From Thermococcus sp. (lineage in GTDB: Archaea; Methanobacteriota_B; Thermococci; Thermococcales; Thermococcaceae): a DNA stretch of 64,000 bases. The DNA lies in NCBI GenBank assembly GCA_027075325.1, contig JALTBN010000051.1, positions 125,558 through 189,557 on the forward strand, read 5' to 3'. This document shows, in pieces, positions 1-9,181 of this stretch (position 1 is the first letter of the stretch; every line of letters starts with the position of its first letter). The notes below the pieces were generated by a model that did not search any database, was not told the origin of the DNA, and was given only the letters and a program-made list of their open reading frames with translations. The position numbers were made by a program, and so were the translations under genes.

Positions 1-450
1 CTTGTGAGATTCCTAAATTCAATTAAAGAACTGCTGGCAGAGTTTGAAGTAGCTTCTCATGTGAGAAAGATCAAAGAGTACGACAACCGGGTAATGTATA
101 GGCTTGTAATATACTCCAACACGAGGGAGATGTATAACTTCCTCTCCAGGATTGGCTACGAATACACCGCCCAGAAGCCCTGCGCACTGATCTTCGCGGA
201 ATACTTAAGGAGAAAAATTGTGATAGGAAACAACATCTCAGAAAGCAACTTAGTCCAGAGAAACAGAAAGATGAGAGAACTTCTGCCTGACTTCGAGAGC
301 TTCCTCAAAGCCTACGGGCTTGAAGGTGGCTTTGTGCTTGACTCAGTAATTGAAGTTAGAAGGATAAAAAGTGACTCCAAAAAGCTCTACGACGTTGGCG
401 TCTACCATGAGGCCCACAACTTCATAGCCAACGGCGTTGTCGTCCACAAC
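1..450 (+). other. C-terminal part of the RtcB intein
   Basis: About 149 residues precede the splice junction. The last ten residues end in His-Asn followed by Cys, the standard C-terminal splicing block (His-Asn/Cys+1). The preceding stretch ([17 protein letters not shown]) is the usual Hint-domain block F/G region. Upstream residues could be the end of a LAGLIDADG endonuclease region, but no such motif is visible in the part shown. Intein insertion in RtcB is known in Pyrococcus. Confidence 0.9.
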
Positions 451-1602
451 TGTGGCGTCCGTCTCATTAGGACAAACCTCACCGAGAAGGAAGTAAGGCC
501 AAAGATCAAGGAGCTCGTCGATACTCTCTTCAAGAACGTGCCAAGTGGCCTTGGAAGTAAAGGCCGCGTGAGGCTCCACTGGACTCAGCTCGATGATGTC
601 CTAGCGGACGGTGCAAAGTGGGCCGTTGAGAACGGCTACGGCTGGAAGGAGGATCTGGAGCACCTCGAAGAGGGCGGAAGGATGGAGGGTGCCGACCCGA
701 ACGCGGTCAGTCAGAAGGCGAAGCAGCGCGGGGCGCCCCAGCTCGGCTCCCTTGGCTCTGGAAATCACTTCCTTGAGGTTCAGGTGGTTGACAAAATCTT
801 CGACAAGGAGATTGCTAAGGCCTACGGCCTCTTTGAGGGGCAGGTCGTTGTGATGGTCCACACTGGCTCGCGCGGTCTCGGGCACCAGGTGGCGAGCGAC
901 TACCTCAGGATAATGGAGAAGGCTAACAGGAAGTACGGTGTGCCGTGGCCCGACCGCGAACTCGTCAGTGTTCCATTCCAGACGGAGGAAGGGCAGAGGT
1001 ACTTCAGCGCGATGAAAGCAGCCGCCAACTTCGCCTGGGCCAACAGGCAGATGATAACCCACTGGGTCCGGGGGAGCTTTGAGGAGGTCTTCAAGAGGAA
1101 GGCCGAGGACATGGAGATGGGCATCGTCTACGATGTGGCACACAACATAGCGAAGGTCGAGGAGCACGAGGTCGACGGGAAGAAGGTCGAGGTGGTTGTC
1201 CACAGAAAGGGAGCCACGAGGGCGTTCCCTGCAGGGCATCCGGACGTTCCTAAAGCGTACCGCGACGTCGGCCAGCCCGTCCTGATTCCCGGCTCGATGG
1301 GAACTGCCAGCTATGTCCTTGCCGGTGCGGAGGGCTCGATGAAGGAAACCTTCGGAAGCTCCTGCCACGGCGCCGGAAGGCTCCTCAGCAGAAAGGCCGC
1401 AACAAGACAGTACCGCGGTGACAGACTCAGGAACGAGCTTGCCCAGCGGGGCATCTACGTGAGGGCCGCTTCGCTCCGCGTGGTTGCCGAAGAGGCTCCG
1501 GGCGCCTACAAGAGCGTCGACAACGTTGTCAACGTCGTCCACGAGGCTGGGATAGCAAACCTCATCGCAAGAATGAGGCCAATGGGCGTTGCCAAGGGCT
1601 GA
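1..1602 (+). CDS. rtcB: RtcB RNA-splicing ligase, intein-interrupted, 5' end outside window
   Basis: Partial gene. RtcB joins 2',3'-cyclic phosphate and 5'-OH RNA ends using GTP and Mn2+ (tRNA splicing and RNA repair). The first 450 bases encode the end of an intein that closes with the splice signal [10 protein letters not shown]; the host protein resumes at the Cys encoded at 451-453 ([10 protein letters not shown]). The 383 residues after the junction match the C-terminal four fifths of RtcB, including the [20 protein letters not shown] and SSCHGAGR motifs; the last carries the guanylylated His. By comparison with Pyrococcus RtcB (about 481 aa), the junction Cys is the metal-binding Cys98. 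The reading frame is open from the window edge, so no start codon is present here. Family call is very secure; the endonuclease content of the intein cannot be judged. Confidence 0.95.
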   Translation, partial: LVRFLNSIKELLAEFEVASHVRKIKEYDNRVMYRLVIYSNTREMYNFLSRIGYEYTAQKPCALIFAEYLRRKIVIGNNISESNLVQRNRKMRELLPDFESFLKAYGLEGGFVLDSVIEVRRIKSDSKKLYDVGVYHEAHNFIANGVVVHNCGVRLIRTNLTEKEVRPKIKELVDTLFKNVPSGLGSKGRVRLHWTQLDDVLADGAKWAVENGYGWKEDLEHLEEGGRMEGADPNAVSQKAKQRGAPQLGSLGSGNHFLEVQVVDKIFDKEIAKAYGLFEGQVVVMVHTGSRGLGHQVASDYLRIMEKANRKYGVPWPDRELVSVPFQTEEGQRYFSAMKAAANFAWANRQMITHWVRGSFEEVFKRKAEDMEMGIVYDVAHNIAKVEEHEVDGKKVEVVVHRKGATRAFPAGHPDVPKAYRDVGQPVLIPGSMGTASYVLAGAEGSMKETFGSSCHGAGRLLSRKAATRQYRGDRLRNELAQRGIYVRAASLRVVAEEAPGAYKSVDNVVNVVHEAGIANLIARMRPMGVAKG

Positions 1603-1686
1603 AGCATTTGCCCTTTTAAATTTTCCACATTTTGAAGTCCAAAATTTTGAAAAAGAGGTTTTGAAAAGGGGAATCCCGAAAAGACT

Positions 1687-3921
1687 TCATCTTATCCTTG
1701 CACCAAGCTTCACTTCTTTGTCCGGGGTGAGCAGGGCCACGTTCTCACCGTCATCAGCAGCGAGGAGCATTCCCTGGCTCTCGACACCGCGGAGCTTCTT
1801 GGGCTCGAGGTTCGCTATGATGACGACGTAGTGGTTGAGCAGCTCTTCCGGCTTGTAGTACTTCTTGAGGCCGGCGACGAGCTGTCTGACCTCGTCCCCG
1901 AGGTCGACCTTCACCACGTAGAGCTTGTCCGCGTTGGGGTGGTCCTTGACCTCGATTATCTTTCCGACCCTCAGGTCGAGCTTCATAAAGTCGTCAAAGC
2001 GTACGTACTCCATCTTTTTACCCTCCTTCTTTGCCTTCTCCTTCTTTCCGGGAGCCTTGACCTTTTCGGCCTTTTCCCCTTTCACCTCGGGAGCTTCCCC
2101 GTAGATGCTCCTGAGGAGAGCCAGAGCCTCTTCCCTCCTCTTCTCCCCGAAGCGCTCCAGGACGACCTTAAAGACGTCGTCCCTCTTGTAGTACTTGTCG
2201 AGGAGCATTTTGGCACTCGTGGGGTTGCCCCTTCCGATGTAGTTCACAATGAAGTGGATTATCTCCTCATCGGTCACCTTCCGGAACATCGGACTGGCCT
2301 TCCTGACGCGGTGGCCCGCTGGAAGCTCCCTGAACTCCCAGCTCTTGAGGTCCTCGATGTTGAGAAGGTGCCATATCTTCTCGCTCGCATCGGGGAGGAA
2401 CGGCTCGAGCAGTATTCCGAGGGCCTTGACTATCTGGAGCGATACATTGACCGTCGTTGCCGTCCTCTTGCGGTCGGTCTTGGCCGTCTTCCAGGGCTTC
2501 TGGTAGTCGAAGTAGCGGTTTCCGAAGATCGCTAGCTCCATAACGCGCTTGAGGGCGTCCTTGAAGCGGTAGTGGGCTATCAGCTCGCCCGTCTCTTCGA
2601 ATGCCTTCTCAATCTCCTCGAAGGCTTGATTATCAAGGTCGTTCAGCTCGCCCCTCTCGGGAACTACACCGTCGAAGTAGCGGTTGACGAAGGTCATAGC
2701 TCTGTGCACGAAGTTCCCGAGGTTGTTGACGAGCTCCTCGTTTATCTTGCTCTTGAAGTCGGCGAAGTTGAAGTCGCTGTCGCGAGTCTCCGGCATTATC
2801 GCTGTGAGGTAGTAGCGGAGATAATCTGCCGGAAACGCGTCCAGGAACTCGTGAACCCATATCGCCCAGTTCCTGCTCGTCGAGAACTTCTTGCCCTCGA
2901 GGTTGAGGTACTCGTTCGCCGGGATGTCGTAGGGCAGGTTCCAGTCGGCCTCGACTTCCTCGTCTTTGTATTTGCCATAGGCCATCAGGAAGGCAGGCCA
3001 GAATATCGCGTGGAAGGGCACGTTGTCCTTGCCGATGAAGTGGATGACCTTGGTTTGCCCGTCGAGGTTGAGCCAGAACTTCTTCCACTCGTTCTCCCTT
3101 CCTTCTCTCTTCAGGTGCTCGATCGTGATGCTGATGTATCCTATCGGAGCCTCGAACCATACGTAGAGGACTTTCCCCTTAACGTCCTCATCATCGAGGG
3201 GAACGGGGATTCCCCAGTCGAGGTCGCGCGTCATGGCCCTCTCTTCAAGCCCTTCGTTTATCCAGCCGAGGACGGTGTTCCTGACGTTCGGCTTCCAGTG
3301 CTCCTGCTTCTCTACCCACTCCTTGAGCCTCTCCTGGAAGTCCTGCATTTTTATGTAGTAGTGCGCTGAGTCCCTGAAGGTTATCGGGTTGCCGCAGAGG
3401 TTGCAACGCGGGTTTATGAGTATCTCGGGTGTTAGTGGATGCCCACAGACCTCACACTGGTCTCCGCGCTGGTTTTCCGCCCCACAGTATGGGCAGGTCC
3501 CTATGACAAACCTGTCGGGGAGGAACATCTTGTCGTGCTCGCAGTAGGCCTGCTTGCTGACCTTCTTCACGAGGTGGCCGTTTTCCAGGGCCTTGAGGAA
3601 GAACTCCTGGCTTACCCGATAGTGGACGGGCAGTTCAGTCCTCCCGAAGTAGTCGAAGCTTATCTTCGCCCTCTCGAAGGTGGTCTTTATGTGCTCGTGG
3701 AACTCGTCGACGATCTCCCTCGGACTCCTGCCCTCCTTTATGGCCCGGAAGCTTATGGGGGTGCCGTGCTCGTCGGTTCCGCAGACGAAGAGCACTTCCT
3801 CGCCCTTGAGCCTCAGATAGCGCACGAAGATGTCCGCCGGCAAATAGGCCCCCGCAAGGTGCCCCGCATGAATCGGACCGTTAGCGTAAGGCAATGCCGA
3901 TGTGACCATGTACCTGACCAT
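1687..3921 (-). CDS. metG: Methionyl-tRNA synthetase with fused C-terminal tRNA-binding domain
   Basis: Charges tRNA-Met with methionine in the cytoplasm. The class I HIGH variant (HAGH) lies at residues 18-21, the KMSKS variant appears as KFSTS, and a zinc knuckle has two CxxC pairs (CPYCG, CEVCG) plus CNLCG. After a charged Lys/Glu linker, the last ~105 residues form an EMAP/Arc1p-type tRNA-binding OB fold (starting near FDDFMKLDLRVGKI); some archaea encode this as a separate protein. Start: a GTG lies at 3930, but the GGTGGT ribosome-binding sequence overlaps it and is well spaced for ATG 3921 (MVRYMVTS), which is chosen. A TTATAA box lies near 3951-3960. Convergent with rtcB across an 84-base AT-rich gap. 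Confidence 0.96.
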   Translation of the reverse strand: MVRYMVTSALPYANGPIHAGHLAGAYLPADIFVRYLRLKGEEVLFVCGTDEHGTPISFRAIKEGRSPREIVDEFHEHIKTTFERAKISFDYFGRTELPVHYRVSQEFFLKALENGHLVKKVSKQAYCEHDKMFLPDRFVIGTCPYCGAENQRGDQCEVCGHPLTPEILINPRCNLCGNPITFRDSAHYYIKMQDFQERLKEWVEKQEHWKPNVRNTVLGWINEGLEERAMTRDLDWGIPVPLDDEDVKGKVLYVWFEAPIGYISITIEHLKREGRENEWKKFWLNLDGQTKVIHFIGKDNVPFHAIFWPAFLMAYGKYKDEEVEADWNLPYDIPANEYLNLEGKKFSTSRNWAIWVHEFLDAFPADYLRYYLTAIMPETRDSDFNFADFKSKINEELVNNLGNFVHRAMTFVNRYFDGVVPERGELNDLDNQAFEEIEKAFEETGELIAHYRFKDALKRVMELAIFGNRYFDYQKPWKTAKTDRKRTATTVNVSLQIVKALGILLEPFLPDASEKIWHLLNIEDLKSWEFRELPAGHRVRKASPMFRKVTDEEIIHFIVNYIGRGNPTSAKMLLDKYYKRDDVFKVVLERFGEKRREEALALLRSIYGEAPEVKGEKAEKVKAPGKKEKAKKEGKKMEYVRFDDFMKLDLRVGKIIEVKDHPNADKLYVVKVDLGDEVRQLVAGLKKYYKPEELLNHYVVIIANLEPKKLRGVESQGMLLAADDGENVALLTPDKEVKLGARIR

Positions 3922-4026
3922 TTTAACCACCGTCCGGCAATGGTTCTGCCCCCTTATAAGGACTGCGGGTTTTAAACATTACGGTGGGTTATTGAGTTGG
4001 GGAGAAAATATGCAGGGTTTTATATA

Positions 4027-4446
4027 TCAGAGCAGAACCACATCGAGGCCGAGCTCTCTGGCGATTTCTCCCTGCTTTTCGTCGCATGTGATGAGTGTGG
4101 CATTAAGTGCCTTTGCCTGAGCTATGAAGAGGGCATCGTAAACCGTAATTCCTTTTTCAAGGGCGATCCTGAAGGCCTCACCGAGGTACTTCGCGTTATC
4201 TTCCACTTTGAAGGCGCCGCTTTCCACGAGTTCCATAACTCCCTCAAAGAGCTCCTCCACCTTTTCTTTATCAATCGTCTTCATCCTTACCGCATGCTTC
4301 CAGAGGACGTTGGCCGTTTCTATGAGGAGTAACCCAACGGTAACGGGCTCTTCCTCGGGCTGAAGGTAGGGAACCACTCTCTCCCAGCCCTCCTCCTTGA
4401 GGAGGAACTTTGAGAATGCTGAGGTGTCAGTGACTCTCACGGTCAT
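4027..4446 (-). CDS. vapC: PIN-domain ribonuclease toxin, VapC family
   Basis: A 139-residue PIN-domain protein. The acidic set expected for metal-dependent RNase activity is present: D7 (VTDTSAF), E43 (LLIETANVLW), D104 (TVYDALFIAQA) and D122 (LITCDEK). VapC toxins cut tRNA or rRNA and are held inactive by VapB. The gene follows the antitoxin gene with a 20-base overlap, typical of translational coupling. The RNA target cannot be told from sequence. Confidence 0.88.
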   Translation of the reverse strand: MTVRVTDTSAFSKFLLKEEGWERVVPYLQPEEEPVTVGLLLIETANVLWKHAVRMKTIDKEKVEELFEGVMELVESGAFKVEDNAKYLGEAFRIALEKGITVYDALFIAQAKALNATLITCDEKQGEIARELGLDVVLL

Positions 4447-4660
4447 CCCTCACGAGCCGCTTTGAAGTGCCCTTGGGGACACCGGGGAGGGACTCAACGA
4501 GGTTGAGGAGCCTCTCAAAGGCCTCCCTTTTTCTCTCCTCCTCTATGCGCTCGGCTATGAACTCCCTTATCTCGGCACTCCAGTTTACCTTTCCCCTATA
4601 CTTCTCCATCTCCCTTTTGAGCTCCTCGGAAATCCGAACAGTCACAACGGCCGAACTCAT
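4427..4660 (-). CDS. vapB: VapB-type ribbon-helix-helix antitoxin
   Basis: A 77-residue basic/acidic protein starting MSSAVVTVRISEELKREM; the beta strand TVRIS plus two helices fit a ribbon-helix-helix DNA-binding fold. The C-terminal half is charged and likely wraps the toxin. GGTGA just upstream favours ATG 4660 over the in-frame ATG at 4672 (which would add four residues). It overlaps the PIN toxin gene downstream, and VapB proteins of this kind usually repress their own promoter. Confidence 0.82.
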   Translation of the reverse strand: MSSAVVTVRISEELKREMEKYRGKVNWSAEIREFIAERIEEERKREAFERLLNLVESLPGVPKGTSKRLVRDDRESH

Positions 4661-4845
4661 GTAGTTCACCATGATGGTTTTTTGTATTACATAATTTAAG
4701 GTTTTCGTGTGACAAAATCCAAGTTAAAATGAGAAATCGGGAGAGTTTCTCACGACCATGCACTCCGCGATGTCCATTTCAGTGTCTTCACTCTCGCTGT
4801 TTTAAGGGGGTTTCAGTTTCCTGTACTCAATACTGACCGAAATCC

Positions 4846-5103
4846 TCACTTCCCCAGCGAGAGCTCCTTCGCCCTGACGACTATGGCCGTCTCGGGCAGC
4901 TCAACCTCGCCGCGCGTTACTATCACCACCCCGTCGTAGGTTGTAATCGTCAGCTTCACCTTCTTGAAGCCTCCTGTTTCCCCAACTATCACGAGCGGCC
5001 TCTCCTTCAGCTCAAGGAACGCCTTGAAGACCTCGGGCTCGACGAAGACGAGAACCCCTCCGGCTATAACGCGGTTGGCATCGACGGCCATTCCGCAACC
5101 CAT
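4846..5103 (-). CDS. Small conserved-looking protein of unknown function
   Basis: About 85 residues, start uncertain. It may begin at ATG 5115 (MVVPMGCG), 5103 (MGCGMAVD) or 5091 (MAVDANRV). A TTAAAC box near 5121 and a GGTGGT sequence before 5103 favour the middle choice. The protein is rich in beta-forming residues (VLVFVEPE, PLVIVGETG, AIVVRAKEL), with no signal peptide or metal motif. It is divergent from the PTPS gene and shares a 44-60 base promoter region. I do not recognise the family. Confidence 0.65.
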   Translation of the reverse strand: MGCGMAVDANRVIAGGVLVFVEPEVFKAFLELKERPLVIVGETGGFKKVKLTITTYDGVVIVTRGEVELPETAIVVRAKELSLGK

Positions 5104-5115
5104 GGGCACCACCAT

Positions 5116-5159
5116 AAAGGTTTAAGACGTTGGGGCTGATTTGGTTTTCGGTGTGAGAG
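5116..5159. promoter_or_regulatory. Divergent promoter between the small unknown gene and the PTPS gene
   Basis: The sequence AAGGTTTAAGACG holds a TTTAAG/CTTAAA core that can serve as TATA box in both directions. GGTGTGA precedes the rightward ATG at 5160 by three bases. Confidence 0.4.
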
Positions 5160-5507
5160 ATGAAATCCCGCGTCGTCGAGCGCTTCAAGTTCGAAGCGGC
5201 CCACGCCGTGATAATCGACGGCCAAGCGGAGGAGATACACGGACACACCTTCCGGCTCGAAATAGCTGTTGAAGGCCCGCTAAGGAACGGCTACGTCATC
5301 GACTTCCTCCATCTGAGGGCTATCGTGGATGAAATCGTCGGGAAGCTCGACCATAGGAACCTCAACTCAATCTTTGACAACCCAACGACCGAGAACGTCG
5401 CCCTCTGGATAGCAGGAGAGATTGAGAAGAGGCTCCCCCATGGGGTCAGACTCCACCGTTTGAGGCTCTGGGAGGGCGACGAGAACGGGGTGGAGTTTGA
5501 GTTCTGA
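5160..5507 (+). CDS. 6-pyruvoyl-tetrahydropterin synthase (PTPS/QueD) family enzyme
   Basis: A compact 115-residue T-fold protein. The zinc-binding His is in FEAAHAV, and the HGH pair in EEIHGHTF. Other signature parts are GYVIDF, LDHRNLN, PTTENVA and a Glu near the C-terminus (LWEGDE). The Cys normally three to four residues before HGH in PTPS/QueD is absent; Glu occupies that area (ExxHGH), as described for PTPS-III-type proteins. It could therefore make 6-hydroxymethyl-dihydropterin, or act in archaeosine/7-deazaguanine synthesis; sequence alone does not decide. The archaeosine enzyme RaSEA is encoded at 12.6 kb but not in the same operon. Confidence 0.85.
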   Translation: MKSRVVERFKFEAAHAVIIDGQAEEIHGHTFRLEIAVEGPLRNGYVIDFLHLRAIVDEIVGKLDHRNLNSIFDNPTTENVALWIAGEIEKRLPHGVRLHRLRLWEGDENGVEFEF

Positions 5508-5578
5508 AAAATTCTATTTGGGATGATTCCTTCGAGAATTTTTGTGAGTATCCAACGGTAAAAAGTTCTCCCGGCCCT

Positions 5579-6067
5579 TTAACCATCTCCTGGCCGGGGC
5601 AAATCGGCCCTAACCTCCTTCACGCTCTCGGCCATCGCTACCCCGTTCTTGGAGCCGTTCAGGTCGATCTTCCCTGGAAGCAGGGACTTAACCGGGAGGG
5701 CTTTCTCCTTCTCCTCCGTCGGAGACCAGTCTATCAGGTCACCGTCTTCGACTTCGAGGGCCTTTATCAACCCGACCGGCCCCTCGATGATGTAATTTGC
5801 GGCCTTCTTTGGTGTGTAGAGGCGCCATTTTTTAGCGGTTTTGAAGTCCACCACGCGCCTCGCCGAGTCGAGCCAGATAACATCGATGTCGCTTAGCATG
5901 AAGAACATGTGGATCGAGGCGTTGGCCCTGGTTTCAGCGGGCAGGACGAAGACGAGTGCGTGGCTGACGTTCCGAGTGAGCATTAACCCTCTGAAGCGCT
6001 TGAAAAACGTGTCCGCCATCCTGACGGGCCCGTGCCAGACCCGGCCCTTGGTCTCGTTGGTTATCAT
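5579..6067 (-). CDS. DUF192 family protein
   Basis: A 162-residue protein whose first ~115 residues match the DUF192 fold: [52 protein letters not shown] and LEVEDGDLI. The function of this family is unknown. There is no signal peptide here, unlike many bacterial members. The last ~45 residues (after [15 protein letters not shown]) are a tail that does not belong to the core domain. Single gene, separated from the downstream operon end by 51 bases. Confidence 0.8.
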   Translation of the reverse strand: MITNETKGRVWHGPVRMADTFFKRFRGLMLTRNVSHALVFVLPAETRANASIHMFFMLSDIDVIWLDSARRVVDFKTAKKWRLYTPKKAANYIIEGPVGLIKALEVEDGDLIDWSPTEEKEKALPVKSLLPGKIDLNGSKNGVAMAESVKEVRADLPRPGDG

Positions 6068-6118
6068 GATAGGAAATGGGCGGGCGGGATTGATAAGTTT
6101 TTGGGAGGAAAGAAAAAA

Positions 6119-6679
6119 TCAGAGCTCCCCCGCTTTGGCCTTCTCTCCGAGCTCGAAGCCCTTGTAGAGGGCCCTGAGGTTTATCTCCTCCGTGCCCTTG
6201 GGGACGGCGTCGAGAACGGCCTTCTCTATGGCCTTCCTTCCGACCACTCCAGTCCACGCGGTGAGCAGCCCGAGGGTCAGGATGTTCATGGTGAGGCTCA
6301 GTCCGGTGGTCTCTTCAGCTATCTCCGTGAGCGGAAGGGCTATGGCATCGAGCTTCCCCTCGAACTCCACGTCGCGGTGGGGCACGAGCTCCTGCTCGAT
6401 GATCACCTTGGCGCCCTCCTTCACCGTGTGGAGGTACTTGCTGTAGGCCTCCTGGGAGAAGAAGACCGCGTAGTCCGGTTCGAGGGTCTTGGGGTAGTCT
6501 ATCGGCTCGTCGCTGATAACTACTTCGGCCTTGCTCGCGCCTCCCCTCGACTCCGGCCCGTATGCCTGGCTCTGCACTGCATAGAGCCCCTCATAGACGG
6601 CCGCAGCTCTCCCAAGGATGACGCTGGCGAGTATGACACCCTGGCCACCGAACCCGCTGAAGAGAACTTCCTTCCTCAT
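6119..6679 (-). CDS. 2-oxoacid:ferredoxin oxidoreductase, gamma subunit (second set)
   Basis: A 186-residue gamma subunit, beginning MRKEVLFSGFGGQGVILAS, the usual glycine-rich start. GPESRGGASKAEVVIS and ETTGLSLTMNILTLG are further family blocks. It is the last gene of the leftward seven-gene operon and overlaps the preceding beta gene by four bases (ATGA). Together with the alpha and beta genes just upstream it forms a second heterotrimer that probably shares the single delta ferredoxin subunit encoded at the operon start. The same arrangement in Pyrococcus is described as KGOR followed by a set of unknown substrate (XOR3). Confidence 0.9.
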   Translation of the reverse strand: MRKEVLFSGFGGQGVILASVILGRAAAVYEGLYAVQSQAYGPESRGGASKAEVVISDEPIDYPKTLEPDYAVFFSQEAYSKYLHTVKEGAKVIIEQELVPHRDVEFEGKLDAIALPLTEIAEETTGLSLTMNILTLGLLTAWTGVVGRKAIEKAVLDAVPKGTEEINLRALYKGFELGEKAKAGEL

Positions 6680-7524
6680 TCTTCCCCCCCCATCATCTTC
6701 TTGGCGCGCTTCTTATACGCCTCGTACTCCCTAACCAGTCCGGGCCTGTCCCTGTCCGCGAACTCTCCGATGACGATCTTGCCCTCAAGCTCTTCCGGCG
6801 GCATCTTCTTGGCCTTGGCGAGCGGGACGGTTATCTTCTGGTACCAGCGGAGCAGTTCCGGAGCGGTCTTCATCCGGTTCCTCCTTCCGAAGCTGATCGG
6901 GCATGGAGAGAGGAACTCGACGAGAGAGAAGCCCTCCTTCTGGAGTGCCTTCTTTATGCTGTTGATGCCCTGGAGGTAGTTGAAGACGCTCCACCTCGCC
7001 ACGTAGTTGGCCCCGGCTGAGACTGCAAGGCCGGCTATGTCGAAGGGGTTCTCGAACTGACCGTAGGGGGCGGTGGTTCCCTTCAGGCCCTTGAGAGTCG
7101 TCGGGGCCACCTGCCCGCCGGTCATTCCGTAGGTGAAGTTGTTGATGAGGATCACCGTGACGTCCAGGTTCCTCCTTATGGCGTGGATGAAGTGGTTTCC
7201 TCCTATCGCCGCAGTATCGCCGTCGCCCATGAAGGCGATTATCTTGAGGTTCGGGTTGGCGAGCTTTATGCCCGTTGCGAAGGCAAGGGCCCTTCCGTGG
7301 GTAGTGTGCAGGCCGTCGAAGTTAACGAAGCCCGGAACACGGGAGGAGCAGCCTATCCCGCTGACCCATACTAGTTCGTCCTGGTTGAAGCCAAGGTCGT
7401 CTATCGCGCGGAGCGTGTACTGCAGGGCCGAGCCTATTCCACAGCCCGGACAGAATATCGTCGGAAGCATGTCCTTTCTGAGGTACTTCTCGCGAATCTC
7501 GTAAGCGGACTTGAGGTACATCAT
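6676..7524 (-). CDS. 2-oxoacid:ferredoxin oxidoreductase, beta subunit (second set)
   Basis: A 282-residue thiamine diphosphate-binding subunit. The CPGCG motif near the N-terminus, the GDGD block and the NNFTYGMTGGQ block contact ThDP-Mg2+ and one Fe-S cluster. The frame stays open upstream into the alpha gene, but that part is out-of-frame alpha sequence. The true start is ATG 7524 or the adjacent ATG 7521 (MMYLKSAYEI), behind GAGGGTGGTGGG. The start overlaps the alpha stop as ATGA. Substrate unknown: a 2-oxoacid is decarboxylated to acyl-CoA with reduction of ferredoxin. Confidence 0.92.
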   Translation of the reverse strand: MMYLKSAYEIREKYLRKDMLPTIFCPGCGIGSALQYTLRAIDDLGFNQDELVWVSGIGCSSRVPGFVNFDGLHTTHGRALAFATGIKLANPNLKIIAFMGDGDTAAIGGNHFIHAIRRNLDVTVILINNFTYGMTGGQVAPTTLKGLKGTTAPYGQFENPFDIAGLAVSAGANYVARWSVFNYLQGINSIKKALQKEGFSLVEFLSPCPISFGRRNRMKTAPELLRWYQKITVPLAKAKKMPPEELEGKIVIGEFADRDRPGLVREYEAYKKRAKKMMGGEE

Positions 7525-8669
7525 CCCACCACCCTCTCGACTATCTCCATTGGAGTGTGAACCTCTCCACCTATCTTGCTTATCAGCTCGACCTCTGCCT
7601 TTCCGTTCGCTCCTTCCTTGACGAGGTGGTAGAGCTGTCCGAGGTTCATCTCCGGGACGTATATCTTCCCCACACGCTCTGCAAGCTCTTCTATCATGTC
7701 GAAGTCGAAGGGCCATATCGTGTTGAGCTTGAGAAGTCCCGCCTTAACTCCCCTCTCGCGGAGCGTCTTAACGGCCCTTATGGCGGAACGGGAAACTATG
7801 CCCGTGCTGACTATCGCTATTTCGGCATCGTCAAGCTCGTAGGCGTCGTAGGTGATTATGTCGGCCTTGTTGCGTTCCAGCTTGTCGATGATTCTCTTGA
7901 TGAGCCTCTCGTGAACCTCTGCCTCGACCGTCTTCGGCCTTCCACGCTCGTCGTGGGTGAGGCCGGTTACGTAGGTGCGGTAGCCCCTGCCGAAGACGGG
8001 CATCGGCGGGACGCCGTCGCCGTGTATGTCCCCGAAGGGGTACTTGGCCTCATCCTCGTTGGCCGGGAGCTTCCTCTCGACGAGCTCTACGTCGCCAGGG
8101 TTCGGAATGTAAACGCGCTCGCGCATGTGGGCTATCTCCGCATCGGCGAGCAGAACGACAGGGGTTCTGTACTTCTCGGCCAGGTTGAAGGCCCTTATCG
8201 TGAAGTCGAAGGCCTCCTGAACGGTCGACGGGGAAAGCACGATGAGACTGTGGTCGCCGTGGGTGCCCCAGATAGCCTGCATTATGTCGCCCTGTGCCGC
8301 AAGCGTCGGCTGGCCGGTGCTCGGGCCTCCGCGCTGGACGTCGACGACGACAACCGGCGTCTCGGTCATTACGGCGTACCCGAGGTTCTCCTGCATGAGG
8401 CTGAAGCCCGGGCCGCTCGTGGCGGTCATTGCCTTCGCTCCTGCCCATGAAGCGCCTATGATGGCCGCCATGCTCGCCAGCTCGTCCTCCATCTGTATGC
8501 TTACACCATCGACGAGCGGCATGTAAAGGGCCATCGCCTCGAATATCTCACTCGCGGGCGTTATCGGGTAGCCCGCGTAGAAGCGGCACCCTGCCAGGAT
8601 TGCCGCCCTCGCTATTGCCTCATCACCCTGGATGAAGTCTGACCTTCCAACGGGAAACGGATACCTCAT
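7521..8669 (-). CDS. 2-oxoacid:ferredoxin oxidoreductase, alpha subunit (second set)
   Basis: A 382-residue pyrimidine-domain subunit. Family blocks include GDEAIARAAILAG, YPITPASEIFE, ATSGPGFSLMQEN, GPSTGQPTLAAQGD and MNLGQLYHLV. It is closely related to the alpha gene at 10036-11226, so the two sets look like an ancient tandem duplication. The start ATG 8669 overlaps the preceding gamma stop by four bases. Confidence 0.93.
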   Translation of the reverse strand: MRYPFPVGRSDFIQGDEAIARAAILAGCRFYAGYPITPASEIFEAMALYMPLVDGVSIQMEDELASMAAIIGASWAGAKAMTATSGPGFSLMQENLGYAVMTETPVVVVDVQRGGPSTGQPTLAAQGDIMQAIWGTHGDHSLIVLSPSTVQEAFDFTIRAFNLAEKYRTPVVLLADAEIAHMRERVYIPNPGDVELVERKLPANEDEAKYPFGDIHGDGVPPMPVFGRGYRTYVTGLTHDERGRPKTVEAEVHERLIKRIIDKLERNKADIITYDAYELDDAEIAIVSTGIVSRSAIRAVKTLRERGVKAGLLKLNTIWPFDFDMIEELAERVGKIYVPEMNLGQLYHLVKEGANGKAEVELISKIGGEVHTPMEIVERVVG

Positions 8670-9178
8670 TTCGATCCCTCCTCATACCCGACCGCAAAGG
8701 CCTTCAGGTTTATCTCCTCGGTCCCCTTTGGAACGCGCCTCCTTATCGCTTCCTCAACGTTTTCCTTCTTCACAACGCCCGTCTTTGCAACGAGGTAGCC
8801 CAGGGCCACCATGTTTACTGTGAGAGAAAGACCAGTGGATTCTTCGGCGAGCCTCGTGAAGGGGGCGCCTATGTAGTCCCTATCGGGCTTCACAAGGTCT
8901 GTGTCAATGATAAGCAGGCCGTCCTCCCTAAGCTCCCCCTTAACGGTATCGTAGCCGAGCTGGGCCAAAGCCACGAGAACGTCCGCCTTCGTGACTATCA
9001 CGTCGTAGATTGGTTCCTTTGATATTATGACGTCCGCTATTGAGTGGCCGCCCCTGCTGGCCGAGCTGTAGTCCTGAGTCTGGACGACGTTGAGGCCCTC
9101 TATCGCGGCGGCCTCTCCGAGGATGACGCCGGCCAGGACAACGCCCTGGCCGCCTATACCTGCAAACCTGATCTGCAT
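8666..9178 (-). CDS. korG: 2-oxoglutarate-type ferredoxin oxidoreductase, gamma subunit (first set)
   Basis: A 170-residue gamma subunit with MQIRFAGIGGQGVVLAG, SSASRGGHSIADVIIS and ESTGLSLTVNMVALG. It lies three bases after the beta stop and overlaps the next alpha start by four bases, so all seven genes are one transcription unit. By order and similarity to the Pyrococcus and Thermococcus KGOR locus this set probably oxidises 2-oxoglutarate to succinyl-CoA. The substrate is inferred from gene order, not read from residues. Confidence 0.9.
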   Translation of the reverse strand: MQIRFAGIGGQGVVLAGVILGEAAAIEGLNVVQTQDYSSASRGGHSIADVIISKEPIYDVIVTKADVLVALAQLGYDTVKGELREDGLLIIDTDLVKPDRDYIGAPFTRLAEESTGLSLTVNMVALGYLVAKTGVVKKENVEEAIRRRVPKGTEEINLKAFAVGYEEGSK

Positions 9179-9181
9179 CTC

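Noticed and set aside
601..1542. 313-codon open frame opposite rtcB
   Set aside because: Antisense shadow of conserved RtcB sequence.
2572..3369. 265-codon frame opposite metG
   Set aside because: Antisense shadow; the real gene is MetRS on the minus strand.
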